A stretch of 45,263 bases of DNA from a virus, in the IMG/VR virus record IMGVR_UViG_3300030061_001237, positions 1 to 45,263 of that record; one strand, 5' to 3'. The notes under the pieces were generated by a model. The model was not told the DNA's origin. It saw only the letters and a list, made by a program, of their open reading frames with translations, and made no database searches. This document shows, in pieces, positions 1-8,062 of this stretch (positions within the stretch are counted from its first letter, which is position 1; the number at the start of each line of letters is the position of its first letter). The position numbers and the translations under genes were made by a program.

Positions 1-368
1 TTTACACATCTTCAGCAACTTTAAATGCAAACACAGCAACTTACTCAACCAACCCAGGCGGCGGATCTAATACTGAAGTAGCAAACTCAGGTACTTACTC
101 AGCAGGCGGTAAAGCATTAGTTAACACTGGAACTTCAGTAGCTTCAGCAGTAGCAATAACTAGTTTTTCTAATTTATCTTTCACAGGAGTAACTATCACA
201 GCAAGGGGTGCATTAATCTACAACACAACTATGGGGTCAGGTTCAGGTACAACAGACTCTGTAGTAGTTTTAGATTTTGGTAGTGATAAAACTGCAACTT
301 CAGGAACTTTTACAATTCAGTTCCCAGCATTCACAACAGCAGCAGCGATATTAAGAATATCCGGATAA
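1..368 (+). CDS. Virion structural protein, 3' end only (partial)
   Basis: An open frame is continuous from the left edge (reading from base 3) to a TAA at 366-368, giving about 121 residues with no start inside the window. The visible part is rich in Thr, Ser, Ala and Gly and ends with beta-strand-like segments such as VVVLDFGSDKTATSGTF and FTIQFPAFT. This composition is typical of phage tail or fibre proteins. The next gene starts 15 bases later in the same direction with the Shine-Dalgarno-like GGAGAAACC, so both belong to one structural operon. The exact role cannot be told from the C-terminus. Confidence 0.75.
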   Translation, partial: YTSSATLNANTATYSTNPGGGSNTEVANSGTYSAGGKALVNTGTSVASAVAITSFSNLSFTGVTITARGALIYNTTMGSGSGTTDSVVVLDFGSDKTATSGTFTIQFPAFTTAAAILRISG

Positions 369-383
369 TAGGAGAAACCTCCT

Positions 384-1844
384 ATGGCGGATAAAACTTA
401 CACAGTCACAGTCGCAACGGGGCAACTGTATAATGGCGGTGGCGCAACAGGTAATGTTTATTATCTCGACGGTGTTCGTGATATGGATATTGTGTGGACG
501 CAAGGTGCTACTTTAAGATTTAATCAAGACGCATCATCAAACGACGGTCATCCATTATTATTTACAAATGACTCATCAAATCCTAACTCTGGAAGAATAG
601 AAACAGGAGTTGTTTATAATTTAGATGGATCAACGGTTCCTTATTCTTCTTACGCTAGCGGATCTTTTAATTCAGCAACAACTCGATACGTAGAAATTAC
701 TCCTGCAAGTGCAGAGGATCTCTTTTACTATTGTTTTTATCACGGAATAGGAATGGGAGGAGAACTAGATATTGTTAATGATGCATGGGGATCTCTAAGT
801 TGGAGCACAGGTCCTTGGGGCAATCAAGATGATATCGATATACAGGTTACAGGATTTTCATTAAGTTCAAGTTTACAAAGTGTTACAACCACAGCAGAAG
901 TAAATTCTGGTTGGGGAAGATCAACTTGGGGAGATTTAAGTTGGAGTGTAAGTTTTGCTAACGAAACAGTGCAACCAACTGGTATAGGTATAACCTCTAC
1001 TGTGGGTGATGAAACAGTAGCTGGAGAAATAAATAAAGGTTGGGGTAGAGAAGCTTGGAGTCAACAAGTTTGGGGAGATAACGAAAATTTTGTAGACGTT
1101 GATGTAACAGGAATTAGTTTAACAGCTAACCTTGGATCAGTAACCGTTTCTGGTGATATTAATATTGGTTGGGGTAGATCAGCGTGGGGAGATCAAGTAT
1201 GGGGATCTCCAAATGAAGCAGCTTTACCAACAGGAATTGGAATGTCAGCTACGGTTGGTTCTGTTTCAGTATCAGGAGTAATTAATGAAGGTTGGGGTAG
1301 AACTTTTTGGGGCAGACTAGGATGGGGTATTCCATCTACATTAATAGCTCAAGGTTTTTCTTTATCTGCTTCTTTAGGATCTGTTCAAATAAGTAGTGAA
1401 ATAAACACTGGTTGGGGAAGATCAACGTGGGGTTCAGGTTTATGGAATAATGATGGTAATGACATTGGCGTAGCAACAGGATTTGGATTAACATCAACTG
1501 TTGCTGATGTAGGAGTATCTACTGAAATTAACGTAGGTTGGGGAAGATCTACATGGGGTGCCTTGGACTGGGGTGGAGTATCTGATTCTATACAAGTAGC
1601 ACCTTCTGGAATAGGTATGACAGTAGCTCTTGGAACTGCTGTAGGAACACCAAATACTATTGCGTCTCCTACAGGAATAGCCTTGACAAGTACAGTTGGT
1701 AGTGTAAGTTTAACAGGAACGGGGACAGTAAGTTTAACTGGAAATAACTTGACAACGTCCACTGGATCGCTTAATGCTTTAATCTGGGAAACCGTTGATA
1801 CCGGCACAACCGCTACATGGAATGAGGTTGACACCGCAGCTTAA
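384..1844 (+). CDS. Tail/fibre protein with cupredoxin-like N-domain and GWGR repeats
   Basis: 486 aa. The first ~130 residues resemble a cupredoxin fold: H56 in DGHPL and C117, H120 and M124 in YYCFYHGIGMGG have the spacing of type 1 copper ligands (His...Cys-x2-His-x3-Met). Similar YCxxHxGMGG domains are familiar in virion proteins of marine phages. Residues ~133-400 carry six GWGR-x2-W units starting near 176, 219, 262, 303, 343 and 385 (spacing 40-43), preceded by one degenerate unit. Each unit ends in a Gly/Ser/Val-rich stretch such as GIGMSATVGSVSVSG. The C-terminal ~80 residues are Thr/Gly-rich. It sits among tail genes, so a tail or fibre role is likely. Copper binding is inference from the four residues only. 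Confidence 0.8.
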   Translation: MADKTYTVTVATGQLYNGGGATGNVYYLDGVRDMDIVWTQGATLRFNQDASSNDGHPLLFTNDSSNPNSGRIETGVVYNLDGSTVPYSSYASGSFNSATTRYVEITPASAEDLFYYCFYHGIGMGGELDIVNDAWGSLSWSTGPWGNQDDIDIQVTGFSLSSSLQSVTTTAEVNSGWGRSTWGDLSWSVSFANETVQPTGIGITSTVGDETVAGEINKGWGREAWSQQVWGDNENFVDVDVTGISLTANLGSVTVSGDINIGWGRSAWGDQVWGSPNEAALPTGIGMSATVGSVSVSGVINEGWGRTFWGRLGWGIPSTLIAQGFSLSASLGSVQISSEINTGWGRSTWGSGLWNNDGNDIGVATGFGLTSTVADVGVSTEINVGWGRSTWGALDWGGVSDSIQVAPSGIGMTVALGTAVGTPNTIASPTGIALTSTVGSVSLTGTGTVSLTGNNLTTSTGSLNALIWETVDTGTTATWNEVDTAA

Positions 1845-1878
1845 ATTTAATAAAAATAACAAATCGGAGTAAATAATT

Positions 1879-2952
1879 ATGGCGAATTCAACATCAAGTT
1901 TTTTAAAACTTACAGTTCAAGCAACCGGTGAAAACTCGGGAACGTGGGGACAAATTACAAATACAAATTTATTAATCGTAGAACAAGCGATTGCTGGTTA
2001 TGAAGCAGTAGCTCTTAATGCTACAACAGGTGCAACATTGACAGTTTCAAATGGTGCAGTTTCAAATGGAAAAAATGCAGTATTACAATTAACTGGAACT
2101 ATTACAACAAACGTTAATGTAGTTGTTCCTGTAGTAGAAAAAGTTTACATTGTAGACAATGCCACTTCAGGCGCTTACTCAGTAACAGTCAAAACATCTT
2201 CAGGATCTGGAGTAGTATGGGCTGCAGCTGACAAAGGCACAAAGATGGTTTATGGTGATGGTACGAATATTGTGGACACAGCTTTCACAGAATTATCTTC
2301 TGACTTCTCACCACAACTTTCAGCTGACTTAGACACTAATGGTCAAAATATTATTATTGATAATACAAAATCAATTAATGATGAAAACGGAAATGAGCAA
2401 GTTAAATTTGCTACAACGGGTTCAGCTGTTAACGAATTTTCAGTTACTAACGCAGCGACAAGTAATTCTCCTGCACTGTCAGTAACAGGTGGAGATTCAA
2501 ACATCGATATGACATTGACTCCAAAAGGAACAGGTAGAGTCACGATTAATGGTGGTGGAAAAATTCAACAAATAGCAGAAAAAGTAACTATTGCAGCAAC
2601 AGGTACAACAGGTGTGACTAACTTTGATGTGGTTACACAATCAGTTCTTTATCATACAACTGCAGCAGCAGGTAACTTTACAGTTAATCTTAGAGGTGAC
2701 GGTTCAACAACTTTAAACGCGATTATGGATACAAATGAGGCAATCACTGTTGCTTTTTTAGTAACTAACACTGGAACACCTTACTATCAAAGTGCATTTA
2801 CAATCGATGGAAGTGCAGTAACACCTGAATACTCAGGTGGTTCAGCACCTTCTGCCGGTAACGCTAATTCTGTAGATATTTACACTTACACTGTGATTAA
2901 AACGGGCGACGCTGCGTTTACAGCATTTGCTGCGCAAACACAGTTCGCGTAA
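1879..2952 (+). CDS. Tail fibre-like virion protein
   Basis: 357 aa, rich in Thr, Asn, Val and Ala, starting MANSTSSFLKLTVQATGENS with the SD-like GGAGT 9 bases before the ATG. It contains SGTWGQITNTNL, a motif common near the N-terminus of marine phage fibre or baseplate-side proteins that compare a virtual surface with the particle. Middle repeats such as PALSVTGGDSNIDMTLTPKG resemble the phage fibre shaft segment often written LxxxGxxxNxxLxLxPKGTG. The C-terminal half is beta-rich. It is collinear with the tail gene upstream (34-base gap) and the glycine-rich gene downstream. A trimeric fibre or tail spike role is inferred from composition and position. Confidence 0.75.
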   Translation: MANSTSSFLKLTVQATGENSGTWGQITNTNLLIVEQAIAGYEAVALNATTGATLTVSNGAVSNGKNAVLQLTGTITTNVNVVVPVVEKVYIVDNATSGAYSVTVKTSSGSGVVWAAADKGTKMVYGDGTNIVDTAFTELSSDFSPQLSADLDTNGQNIIIDNTKSINDENGNEQVKFATTGSAVNEFSVTNAATSNSPALSVTGGDSNIDMTLTPKGTGRVTINGGGKIQQIAEKVTIAATGTTGVTNFDVVTQSVLYHTTAAAGNFTVNLRGDGSTTLNAIMDTNEAITVAFLVTNTGTPYYQSAFTIDGSAVTPEYSGGSAPSAGNANSVDIYTYTVIKTGDAAFTAFAAQTQFA

Positions 2953-2973
2953 TAGAATAGGAGAAGAAAGATT

Positions 2974-3954
2974 ATGCCAATACTAGGATCAAGAGGGGCA
3001 GCATCTGCATCAGGCTTCGGTGGAATCGGAGGCGGATCAGCATCAGCTTTAATACAAGCAACAGGCGGAAACGATGTTTCTGTTTGTGGAGATTACAGAA
3101 TTCACACTTTTAGTAGTCCAGGAACTTTTTCAGTTACTGGTGTTGAAGCTTGCACACCTGGAATAGTTGATTATCTGGTAGTTGCAGGTGGTGGCGGATC
3201 GGCGGGCGATTGTCGACCAGGAGGAGCAGGAGCTGGAGGATTTCGAGAATCACAACATGCTGCTGCAGCACCGGCTTGGACTTCGAGTCCTTTAAAAACA
3301 ACAACAGGAATAACAGTATCAGCATCACCAGGAAGCTACCCTATAACTGTAGGAGCAGGAGGAACTCAACAACCTTCTAATCCTAGTCCAACAAATCCAG
3401 GAGGAACTTCAACTTTTGGACCAATTAATTCTACTGGCGGTGGCGGAGGAGCCCACGGTAGTTCAGCTGCAACAACTCCACCATTTCACGGTCAACCCGG
3501 AGGAAGTGGATCAGCTGCAGGTCAAGGAAATTTAGCATCGAGACCCGGTGGGTCTGGAAACGCAGGCGGATACTCTCCACCTGAAGGTAACCCAGCACCA
3601 GGATCATCAACAGCACCAGCTAATATTCAAGTTACTGGAGGAGGCGGCGGAGCAACTGCGGCCGGGGCATCTTTTGGACCCCACTCAGGTGGTAACGGAG
3701 GAGCAGGAGCTGGAACACAAATTGCACCACCATCTTTTGGAGAAACTTGTGGATCACTTAGATACTTCTCAGGTGGCGGCGGGGGTTCAGGACCCTCTGC
3801 AAAAGGATGTGGCGGTCTTGGAGGTGGCGGAGACGGTAACCCTGGAGTGCCCGGCCCTGGCGGAGCAAACGGAACTGCTAACACTGGCGGAGGAGCTGGA
3901 TCACAAAGTAATGGTGGCTCTGGAATTGTAGTAATAAGGTATAAATATAAATAA
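2974..3954 (+). CDS. Polyglycine-rich adhesin-like tail protein
   Basis: 326 aa with many Gly tracts (for example AGGGGSAGD, TGGGGGAHG, SGGGGGSG, GGLGGGGDG). An N-terminal leader of ~40 residues precedes a short ordered region with DYRIHTFSSPGTFSV and DYLVVAGGGGSAG. That signature, with the C-terminal GGSGIVVIRYKYK, is characteristic of glycine-rich domain proteins at phage fibre tips. Polyglycine helices form receptor-binding tips in several phage adhesins, so receptor recognition is a reasonable inference. Cysteines occur near residues 38, 59 and 80 and again near the C-terminus. Start has upstream GGAGAAGAAAG. The neighbours are tail genes on both sides. Confidence 0.8.
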   Translation: MPILGSRGAASASGFGGIGGGSASALIQATGGNDVSVCGDYRIHTFSSPGTFSVTGVEACTPGIVDYLVVAGGGGSAGDCRPGGAGAGGFRESQHAAAAPAWTSSPLKTTTGITVSASPGSYPITVGAGGTQQPSNPSPTNPGGTSTFGPINSTGGGGGAHGSSAATTPPFHGQPGGSGSAAGQGNLASRPGGSGNAGGYSPPEGNPAPGSSTAPANIQVTGGGGGATAAGASFGPHSGGNGGAGAGTQIAPPSFGETCGSLRYFSGGGGGSGPSAKGCGGLGGGGDGNPGVPGPGGANGTANTGGGAGSQSNGGSGIVVIRYKYK

Positions 3955-3955
3955 T

Positions 3956-4348
3956 ATGGCACACTTTGCAAAATTATCAGAAGAGAATGTTGTTCTAAAT
4001 ATAGTTTCTATGGATGACAAAGATATGCTTGATGAAAACAACAATCCATCAGAGGCTGTTGGACAAGCTCATTTAGCTAAACACAATAACTGGCCTGCAA
4101 ATCTTTGGAAGCAATATTCTTATGATACTGTGCGTAATCAACACCAGCAAGGTGGAACACCTTTTAGAGGTAACTCAGCAGGCATAGGTGGTATTTGGGA
4201 TCCTTCAAATGAAATTTTTATAGAACAAAAACCTTTCGCTTCTTGGACATTAGATTTATCAGAAGCAAAATGGCAATCACCAGCTGGGGATGCACCAGAT
4301 AGAGATCATTTATGGAATGAAGATACTCAATCTTGGTATCTTCCTTAG
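3956..4348 (+). CDS. Conserved small tail-associated protein
   Basis: 130 aa, starting one base after the adhesin stop (TAATATGG). It follows a pattern familiar in marine phages: an MAHFAKLSEENVV start, then a conserved Asp/Glu segment with SEAVG, a central GGTPFRGNSAGIGGIWDPS block and a C-terminal ASWTLD...WNEDTQSWYLP. Members usually sit beside tail fibre genes and have been described only as virion-associated or fibre-associated. The function is not established. It could be a fibre assembly protein or a small particle component. It is the last clear tail gene before the oxygenase block. Confidence 0.75.
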   Translation: MAHFAKLSEENVVLNIVSMDDKDMLDENNNPSEAVGQAHLAKHNNWPANLWKQYSYDTVRNQHQQGGTPFRGNSAGIGGIWDPSNEIFIEQKPFASWTLDLSEAKWQSPAGDAPDRDHLWNEDTQSWYLP

Positions 4349-4368
4349 TTTATAAGAATTGATACAGA

Positions 4369-4998
4369 ATGAATTTAAAATATATGTATTGGGCTTTCAA
4401 AGAAGCTATCCCTCCTAAAATATGTGATGATATAATTAAATACTATCATCTTAAAAAAGAAAGACAAAAATTAGCTACTGTGGGTGGAACTGCTAATAAT
4501 GGTAATAATTTAAATAAACAAGAAATTAAAAAATTAAAAAAAACAAGAGACTCAAATATTGTTTGGACCGATGACTCTTGGATTTCTAGATATGTATTGC
4601 CTTATATAAAATTAGCTAATGAAGGCGCTGGGTGGAATTTTCAATTAAATGGGGCAGAGAATTTTCAATTAACTAAATACTCACCCGGAGGTCACTATGA
4701 CTGGCATTGCGATAGTTGGGAGTCAGCTTACAAAGAAGGAGATTACGCTGGCAATATACGAAAACTTTCTATGACGCTTAGTTTAACTGATAAGACAGAG
4801 TACGAAGGTGGAGAACTTTTATTTTCTTATGGTAATGATGATCTTAAACAAAAAAGAAAAATAAAAAGTTGTAATGAGGTTTTTTCTAAAGGGTCTTTGG
4901 TCGTCTTCCCTTCTTTTATATGGCATAAAGTACAACCAGTAATGAAAGGGACTAGATATTCCTTAGTAATTTGGAATTTAGGAAATCCGTTTTTATAA
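4369..4998 (+). CDS. 2OG-Fe(II) oxygenase 1 (PKHD/prolyl-4-hydroxylase type)
   Basis: 209 aa. It has a full iron-binding triad of the prolyl-4-hydroxylase superfamily: H113 and D115 in YDWHCDSW, and distal H186 in FPSFIWHKVQPV, followed by R196 in KGTRYSLV for 2-oxoglutarate binding. The segment YEGGELLF between the two parts is the usual Gly-Gly-Glu-Leu strand of this fold. These enzymes couple decarboxylation of 2-oxoglutarate to hydroxylation of a protein or small-molecule substrate using Fe(II) and O2. The substrate is unknown. It starts 20 bases after the tail-associated gene and is first of seven consecutive oxygenase-like genes. No signal peptide, so it acts in the host cytoplasm or on proteins made there. 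Confidence 0.9.
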   Translation: MNLKYMYWAFKEAIPPKICDDIIKYYHLKKERQKLATVGGTANNGNNLNKQEIKKLKKTRDSNIVWTDDSWISRYVLPYIKLANEGAGWNFQLNGAENFQLTKYSPGGHYDWHCDSWESAYKEGDYAGNIRKLSMTLSLTDKTEYEGGELLFSYGNDDLKQKRKIKSCNEVFSKGSLVVFPSFIWHKVQPVMKGTRYSLVIWNLGNPFL

Positions 4999-5000
4999 TT

Positions 5001-5639
5001 ATGCTTTGGCCTACACTTTGTATTGATGATTTTTTTAAGAATCCAGAAGCAGTAATTACTTTTGCTAATAATCAAAAATTTTCAAAAGGAGATGGAAGAT
5101 GGCCTGGAGAAAGAAGCCAACCAACTCATACTTTTTCTAAAGAGTTTTTTGATAACACGACTAAAAAGATACTTTGTGCTTTATATCCAAATGAAGCTTT
5201 AAAACCGACTATGAGATGGAGAGCACTACAACACTTTCAAAAAATATCTGGAAGTAAGAATCCTGGTTTTGTCCATACAGATACAGGAGTTGAATTTACT
5301 TCAATAGTATATCTAAGTAATCATAAAGATGCAGGGACAGCTATTTATAGACAGGTAAAAGAACCAATTCTAGAGCATGGTGCACAATATTCAAAAAAAG
5401 AAAACTCAAAAAAATTTCAAAAAGCATTAAAAGACAATCGTAAATGCTTTCAGAAGACTCTTGAATTTACATCGCTTAAAAATAGGATGGTATTGTTTGA
5501 TGCTCAACACCACCACGGTGTTGAAAATTTTGGAATGTCAAAAGAGCCAAGATTAACTTTAATTACTTTTTTCTTTTCAATTGAAACAAATAGTGGAGAC
5601 GCATTGAAATACCACGTAAATGAGTGTACAAGACCATAA
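5001..5639 (+). CDS. 2OG-Fe(II) oxygenase-like 2
   Basis: 212 aa from the ATG two bases after the previous stop (TAATTATG). A longer in-frame start at 4971 exists but overlaps the previous gene and is less likely. The Fe(II) ligands are H92 and D94 in FVHTDTGVEF, and one of H170-H172 in DAQHHHGVENFG, with R184 in EPRLTLITFF. This arrangement, with VYLSNHKDAGTAIYR between, resembles the DUF6445-type 2OG-oxygenase relatives rather than the PKHD type of gene 1. Its substrate is unknown. The junction pattern without a clear Shine-Dalgarno suggests coupled translation with its neighbours. Confidence 0.8.
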   Translation: MLWPTLCIDDFFKNPEAVITFANNQKFSKGDGRWPGERSQPTHTFSKEFFDNTTKKILCALYPNEALKPTMRWRALQHFQKISGSKNPGFVHTDTGVEFTSIVYLSNHKDAGTAIYRQVKEPILEHGAQYSKKENSKKFQKALKDNRKCFQKTLEFTSLKNRMVLFDAQHHHGVENFGMSKEPRLTLITFFFSIETNSGDALKYHVNECTRP

Positions 5640-5641
5640 TT

Positions 5642-6142
5642 ATGAAACAAGATAAAATTTTCTATCTTGATAATTTAAAAAAAGATATAAAAAATATTAA
5701 AGAACAATTAATTGAAGACTGTATAATAAGCACGCAGAAAAAAATTTATAATCACTATAATTACCAAGTCTTTAGTAAACACCACGATAAATTATATTCT
5801 TTGTTTATTAATTCTTGTAAAAAATATTTTAAAAATATTAAGGTACATAATACCCCTACAAAACTTTGGACGTATTGCACGGATAAAGATTATTCAGAAG
5901 GTGAAGTTTGGCATAATCACGCAAACTCTTGTACATTGTGTGGAGTCCTGTATTTGAAAACTATTAAAAATTGTGGTATTGATTTAAGATACAACAACGA
6001 AACAGTTTATGTTGAACCTAAAGATTATGATCTTTTAATATTTCCTGGATTTTTAGATCATAAACCAAGAATAAGTAAAACTAAAAGAAGAATTAGTTTA
6101 CAGTTTGAAATATTCTGTGATAAAGATAAAGTGTTATTATGA
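5642..6142 (+). CDS. 2OG-Fe(II) oxygenase-like 3 (HxH type)
   Basis: 166 aa from the ATG two bases after the previous stop (again TAATTATG). A start at 5624 would overlap. The metal site is HxH rather than HxD: H91 and H93 in EVWHNHANSC, with distal H140 in FPGFLDHKPRI and Arg149/150 in KRRISLQFEIF. The order HxH, GVLYL, then IFPxxLxH..R..I matches the 2OG-FeII_Oxy_5-type family found widely in marine phages. Catalysis in that family is assumed from fold similarity. It is short and Lys/Asn-rich. It overlaps the next gene by ATGA. Confidence 0.75.
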   Translation: MKQDKIFYLDNLKKDIKNIKEQLIEDCIISTQKKIYNHYNYQVFSKHHDKLYSLFINSCKKYFKNIKVHNTPTKLWTYCTDKDYSEGEVWHNHANSCTLCGVLYLKTIKNCGIDLRYNNETVYVEPKDYDLLIFPGFLDHKPRISKTKRRISLQFEIFCDKDKVLL

Positions 6143-6795
6143 AAGAAAATTTACACGTAAAGTATTGGTTTGATACACCAATTTATATTTCTCAAATCTC
6201 AGAGTGGGTAAAGCCACTTAATAAAGTATGTAATGAATTAATTAAGGAAACTAAAACACTTAATAAAAATACTATTAAAAATAAAGAAAAAATTTTAAAA
6301 AAGAAATTAGGGGATTTCGGAATGTCTCACCATTCAAAAGGTTTATTGTTTAATAATCATTTTAATGAATTTCAACAGTATGTTCGAGAAAGATCAATCG
6401 AAGTATTAAATGATATGGGTTATGATTTAACACATTATAATATTGCTTTAAATGAACTTTGGGTTCAAGAGTTTGCTAAAAATGGTGGAGGTCATCATGA
6501 GGGCCATGTTCATTATAACAGTCACTTAAGCGGTTTTTATTTTTTAAAGTGTAGTGATAAAACATCTTATCCAATATTTCATGATCCAAGAGTAAGAAAA
6601 GTTATGTGTGACTTACCTTTAAAAGATAAGAACGTAAACTCAGTTGGAAACAGTTCTGCATATTATCTACCAAAGCCAGGAAATTTTATTATCTTTCCAG
6701 CTTATTTAGAACATCAGTTTGTTTTAGATTCTGGTATTGATCCATTTAGATTTATTCATTTTAATGTTCAAGCTTTACCAAAATTTATTAAATAA
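6139..6795 (+). CDS. 2OG-Fe(II) oxygenase-like 4 (HxH type)
   Basis: 218 aa. It overlaps the preceding stop by four bases (ATGA). The family signature is LNELWVQEFAKNGGGHHEGH with H123 and H125, then LSGFYFLK, and PKPGNFIIFPAYLEHQF with distal H192 and R204. This is a clear match to the 2OG-FeII_Oxy_5/TIGR02466-like pattern, in which a strand with W/N residues precedes HxH and SGxYYL. The N-terminal ~60 residues (YWFDTPIYISQI) match the usual opening of that family. Two HxH-type genes are therefore adjacent (genes 3 and 4), yet they share little sequence, which argues against a recent duplication. Confidence 0.85.
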   Translation: MKENLHVKYWFDTPIYISQISEWVKPLNKVCNELIKETKTLNKNTIKNKEKILKKKLGDFGMSHHSKGLLFNNHFNEFQQYVRERSIEVLNDMGYDLTHYNIALNELWVQEFAKNGGGHHEGHVHYNSHLSGFYFLKCSDKTSYPIFHDPRVRKVMCDLPLKDKNVNSVGNSSAYYLPKPGNFIIFPAYLEHQFVLDSGIDPFRFIHFNVQALPKFIK

Positions 6796-6797
6796 CT

Positions 6798-7451
6798 ATG
6801 TTTAAAAAAAATAAATATACAGTTATTAAAAAAGCAATCTCAAAAGACTTAGCGTTGTTTGTTTACAATTATTTTTTAATGAAAAGACAAGTAGCTAAAA
6901 CATTATTTGATAGTAGATTCATCTCTCCATTTGAAACTTTAATGGGAAGATTTGGTGACAATCAAGTTCCAGAAACGTATTGTCAATATGCTGATATTGT
7001 TATGGAAACTTTAATGTTAAAATGTCAGCCTAAAATGGAAAAAGCAACAGGACTTAAACTAAATCCTACTTATACTTACGCAAGAATTTATAAAGCTGGC
7101 GATGTTTTAAAAAGACATAAAGATAGGTTTAGTTGTGAAATATCCACAACTTTAAATCTTGGAGGTGATCCTTGGCCAATATATTTAGAACCTAAAAAGA
7201 ACGTTGGTATGCCCGATGATGAAAAAGGAATAACCACATCTAGTAATAACAAAGGTGTTAGAATTAATTTAAAACCCGGAGATATGTTAGTTTATAGAGG
7301 TATGGAACTAGAACACTGGAGAGAAACATTTCAAGGTGAAGATTGTTGTCAAGTTTTTCTTCATTACAATAATATCAAATCAAAAGAAGCTGAAATAAAT
7401 ATCTTTGATAGAAGACCTCATTTAGGTTTACCAGGAGATTTTAAGAAATAA
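6798..7451 (+). CDS. 2OG-Fe(II) oxygenase-like 5 (HxD type)
   Basis: 217 aa, two bases after the previous stop (TAACTATG). Ligands: H107 and D109 in LKRHKDRFSCEIS and H173 in YRGMELEHWRE. The block YARIYKAGDVLKRHKDR is a well-known marine phage version of this fold, and VFLHYNN near residue 190 is the usual C-terminal strand. It differs from gene 1 in lacking the GGEL strand and in having an insertion of ~45 residues (about 125-165) between the motifs that contains EPKKNVGMPDDEKG. The substrate is unknown. Confidence 0.85.
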   Translation: MFKKNKYTVIKKAISKDLALFVYNYFLMKRQVAKTLFDSRFISPFETLMGRFGDNQVPETYCQYADIVMETLMLKCQPKMEKATGLKLNPTYTYARIYKAGDVLKRHKDRFSCEISTTLNLGGDPWPIYLEPKKNVGMPDDEKGITTSSNNKGVRINLKPGDMLVYRGMELEHWRETFQGEDCCQVFLHYNNIKSKEAEINIFDRRPHLGLPGDFKK

Positions 7452-7456
7452 ATTTA

Positions 7457-8062
7457 ATGACTTTAGGTTTAGATATATGGAACGCTAATATAATAGGGTT
7501 CGTTGATAACACAGAACATAAAAATTTTAAGAACAAGCTAATTAAGAAATGTGTTAAAATTAAAAAACAAATAAAGTCGGGTGGAGATAATTGGATATCT
7601 AATAAAACTTATAATACTTTACAAACCTATGATTTATTAAAAGATACGGAGTTTAAAAAACTACACGATTGGGTTTTTAAACAAGTTGGTGATTACGCAG
7701 TAAAATTAAAATATCAAAATAATTTTAATTGTTCACAAGCTTGGTTTAATATTTATAATAAAAACGATTATCAAGAGTACCATAATCACTCGTTAAATGC
7801 TTTGTCTGCTGTATACTTTTTAAAAAGTAACCCTGAATCTTCTTCTAAAATACATTTTAGATTTAAAGATGACCCTGGAATTAATGAACCAGTGATTCAC
7901 AATAATTTTAATTTGACCGCTTACACCTCTTGGTATAAACCTATACCTGGAAGACTACTTATTTTTAAAGCAGATTTATTCCATTGTGTTGAAAGAAGTG
8001 AGGAAAAAGATTTTAGAGTATCTATAGCATATAATTTTGATAGGATACAAAATGATAAATAA
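7457..8062 (+). CDS. 2OG-Fe(II) oxygenase-like 6 (HxH type)
   Basis: 201 aa. The metal site is H109 and H111 in YQEYHNHSLNALS followed by AVYFLK, with H176 in IFKADLFHCVER and R187 in KDFRVSIAYNF. The preceding strand CSQAWFNIYNKNDYQEYH and the PIPGRLLIF segment are the hallmarks of the 2OG-FeII_Oxy_5-type family. It is the third HxH-type gene of the block. The end overlaps the likely start of the next gene by 11 bases. A role in modification of a phage or host protein is plausible, but nothing in the sequence names the substrate. Confidence 0.85.
   Translation: MTLGLDIWNANIIGFVDNTEHKNFKNKLIKKCVKIKKQIKSGGDNWISNKTYNTLQTYDLLKDTEFKKLHDWVFKQVGDYAVKLKYQNNFNCSQAWFNIYNKNDYQEYHNHSLNALSAVYFLKSNPESSSKIHFRFKDDPGINEPVIHNNFNLTAYTSWYKPIPGRLLIFKADLFHCVERSEEKDFRVSIAYNFDRIQNDK

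Noticed and set aside
1385-1834. Long open frame on the - strand inside the GWGR repeat gene
   Set aside because: It mirrors the repetitive + strand gene and has no known motif or ribosome site; the + frame is the real one.
3134-3971. Several open frames on the other frames and strand of the glycine-rich gene
   Set aside because: GC-biased repetitive DNA keeps stop codons rare; composition (Pro-, Leu- or Gln-rich) is artefactual.
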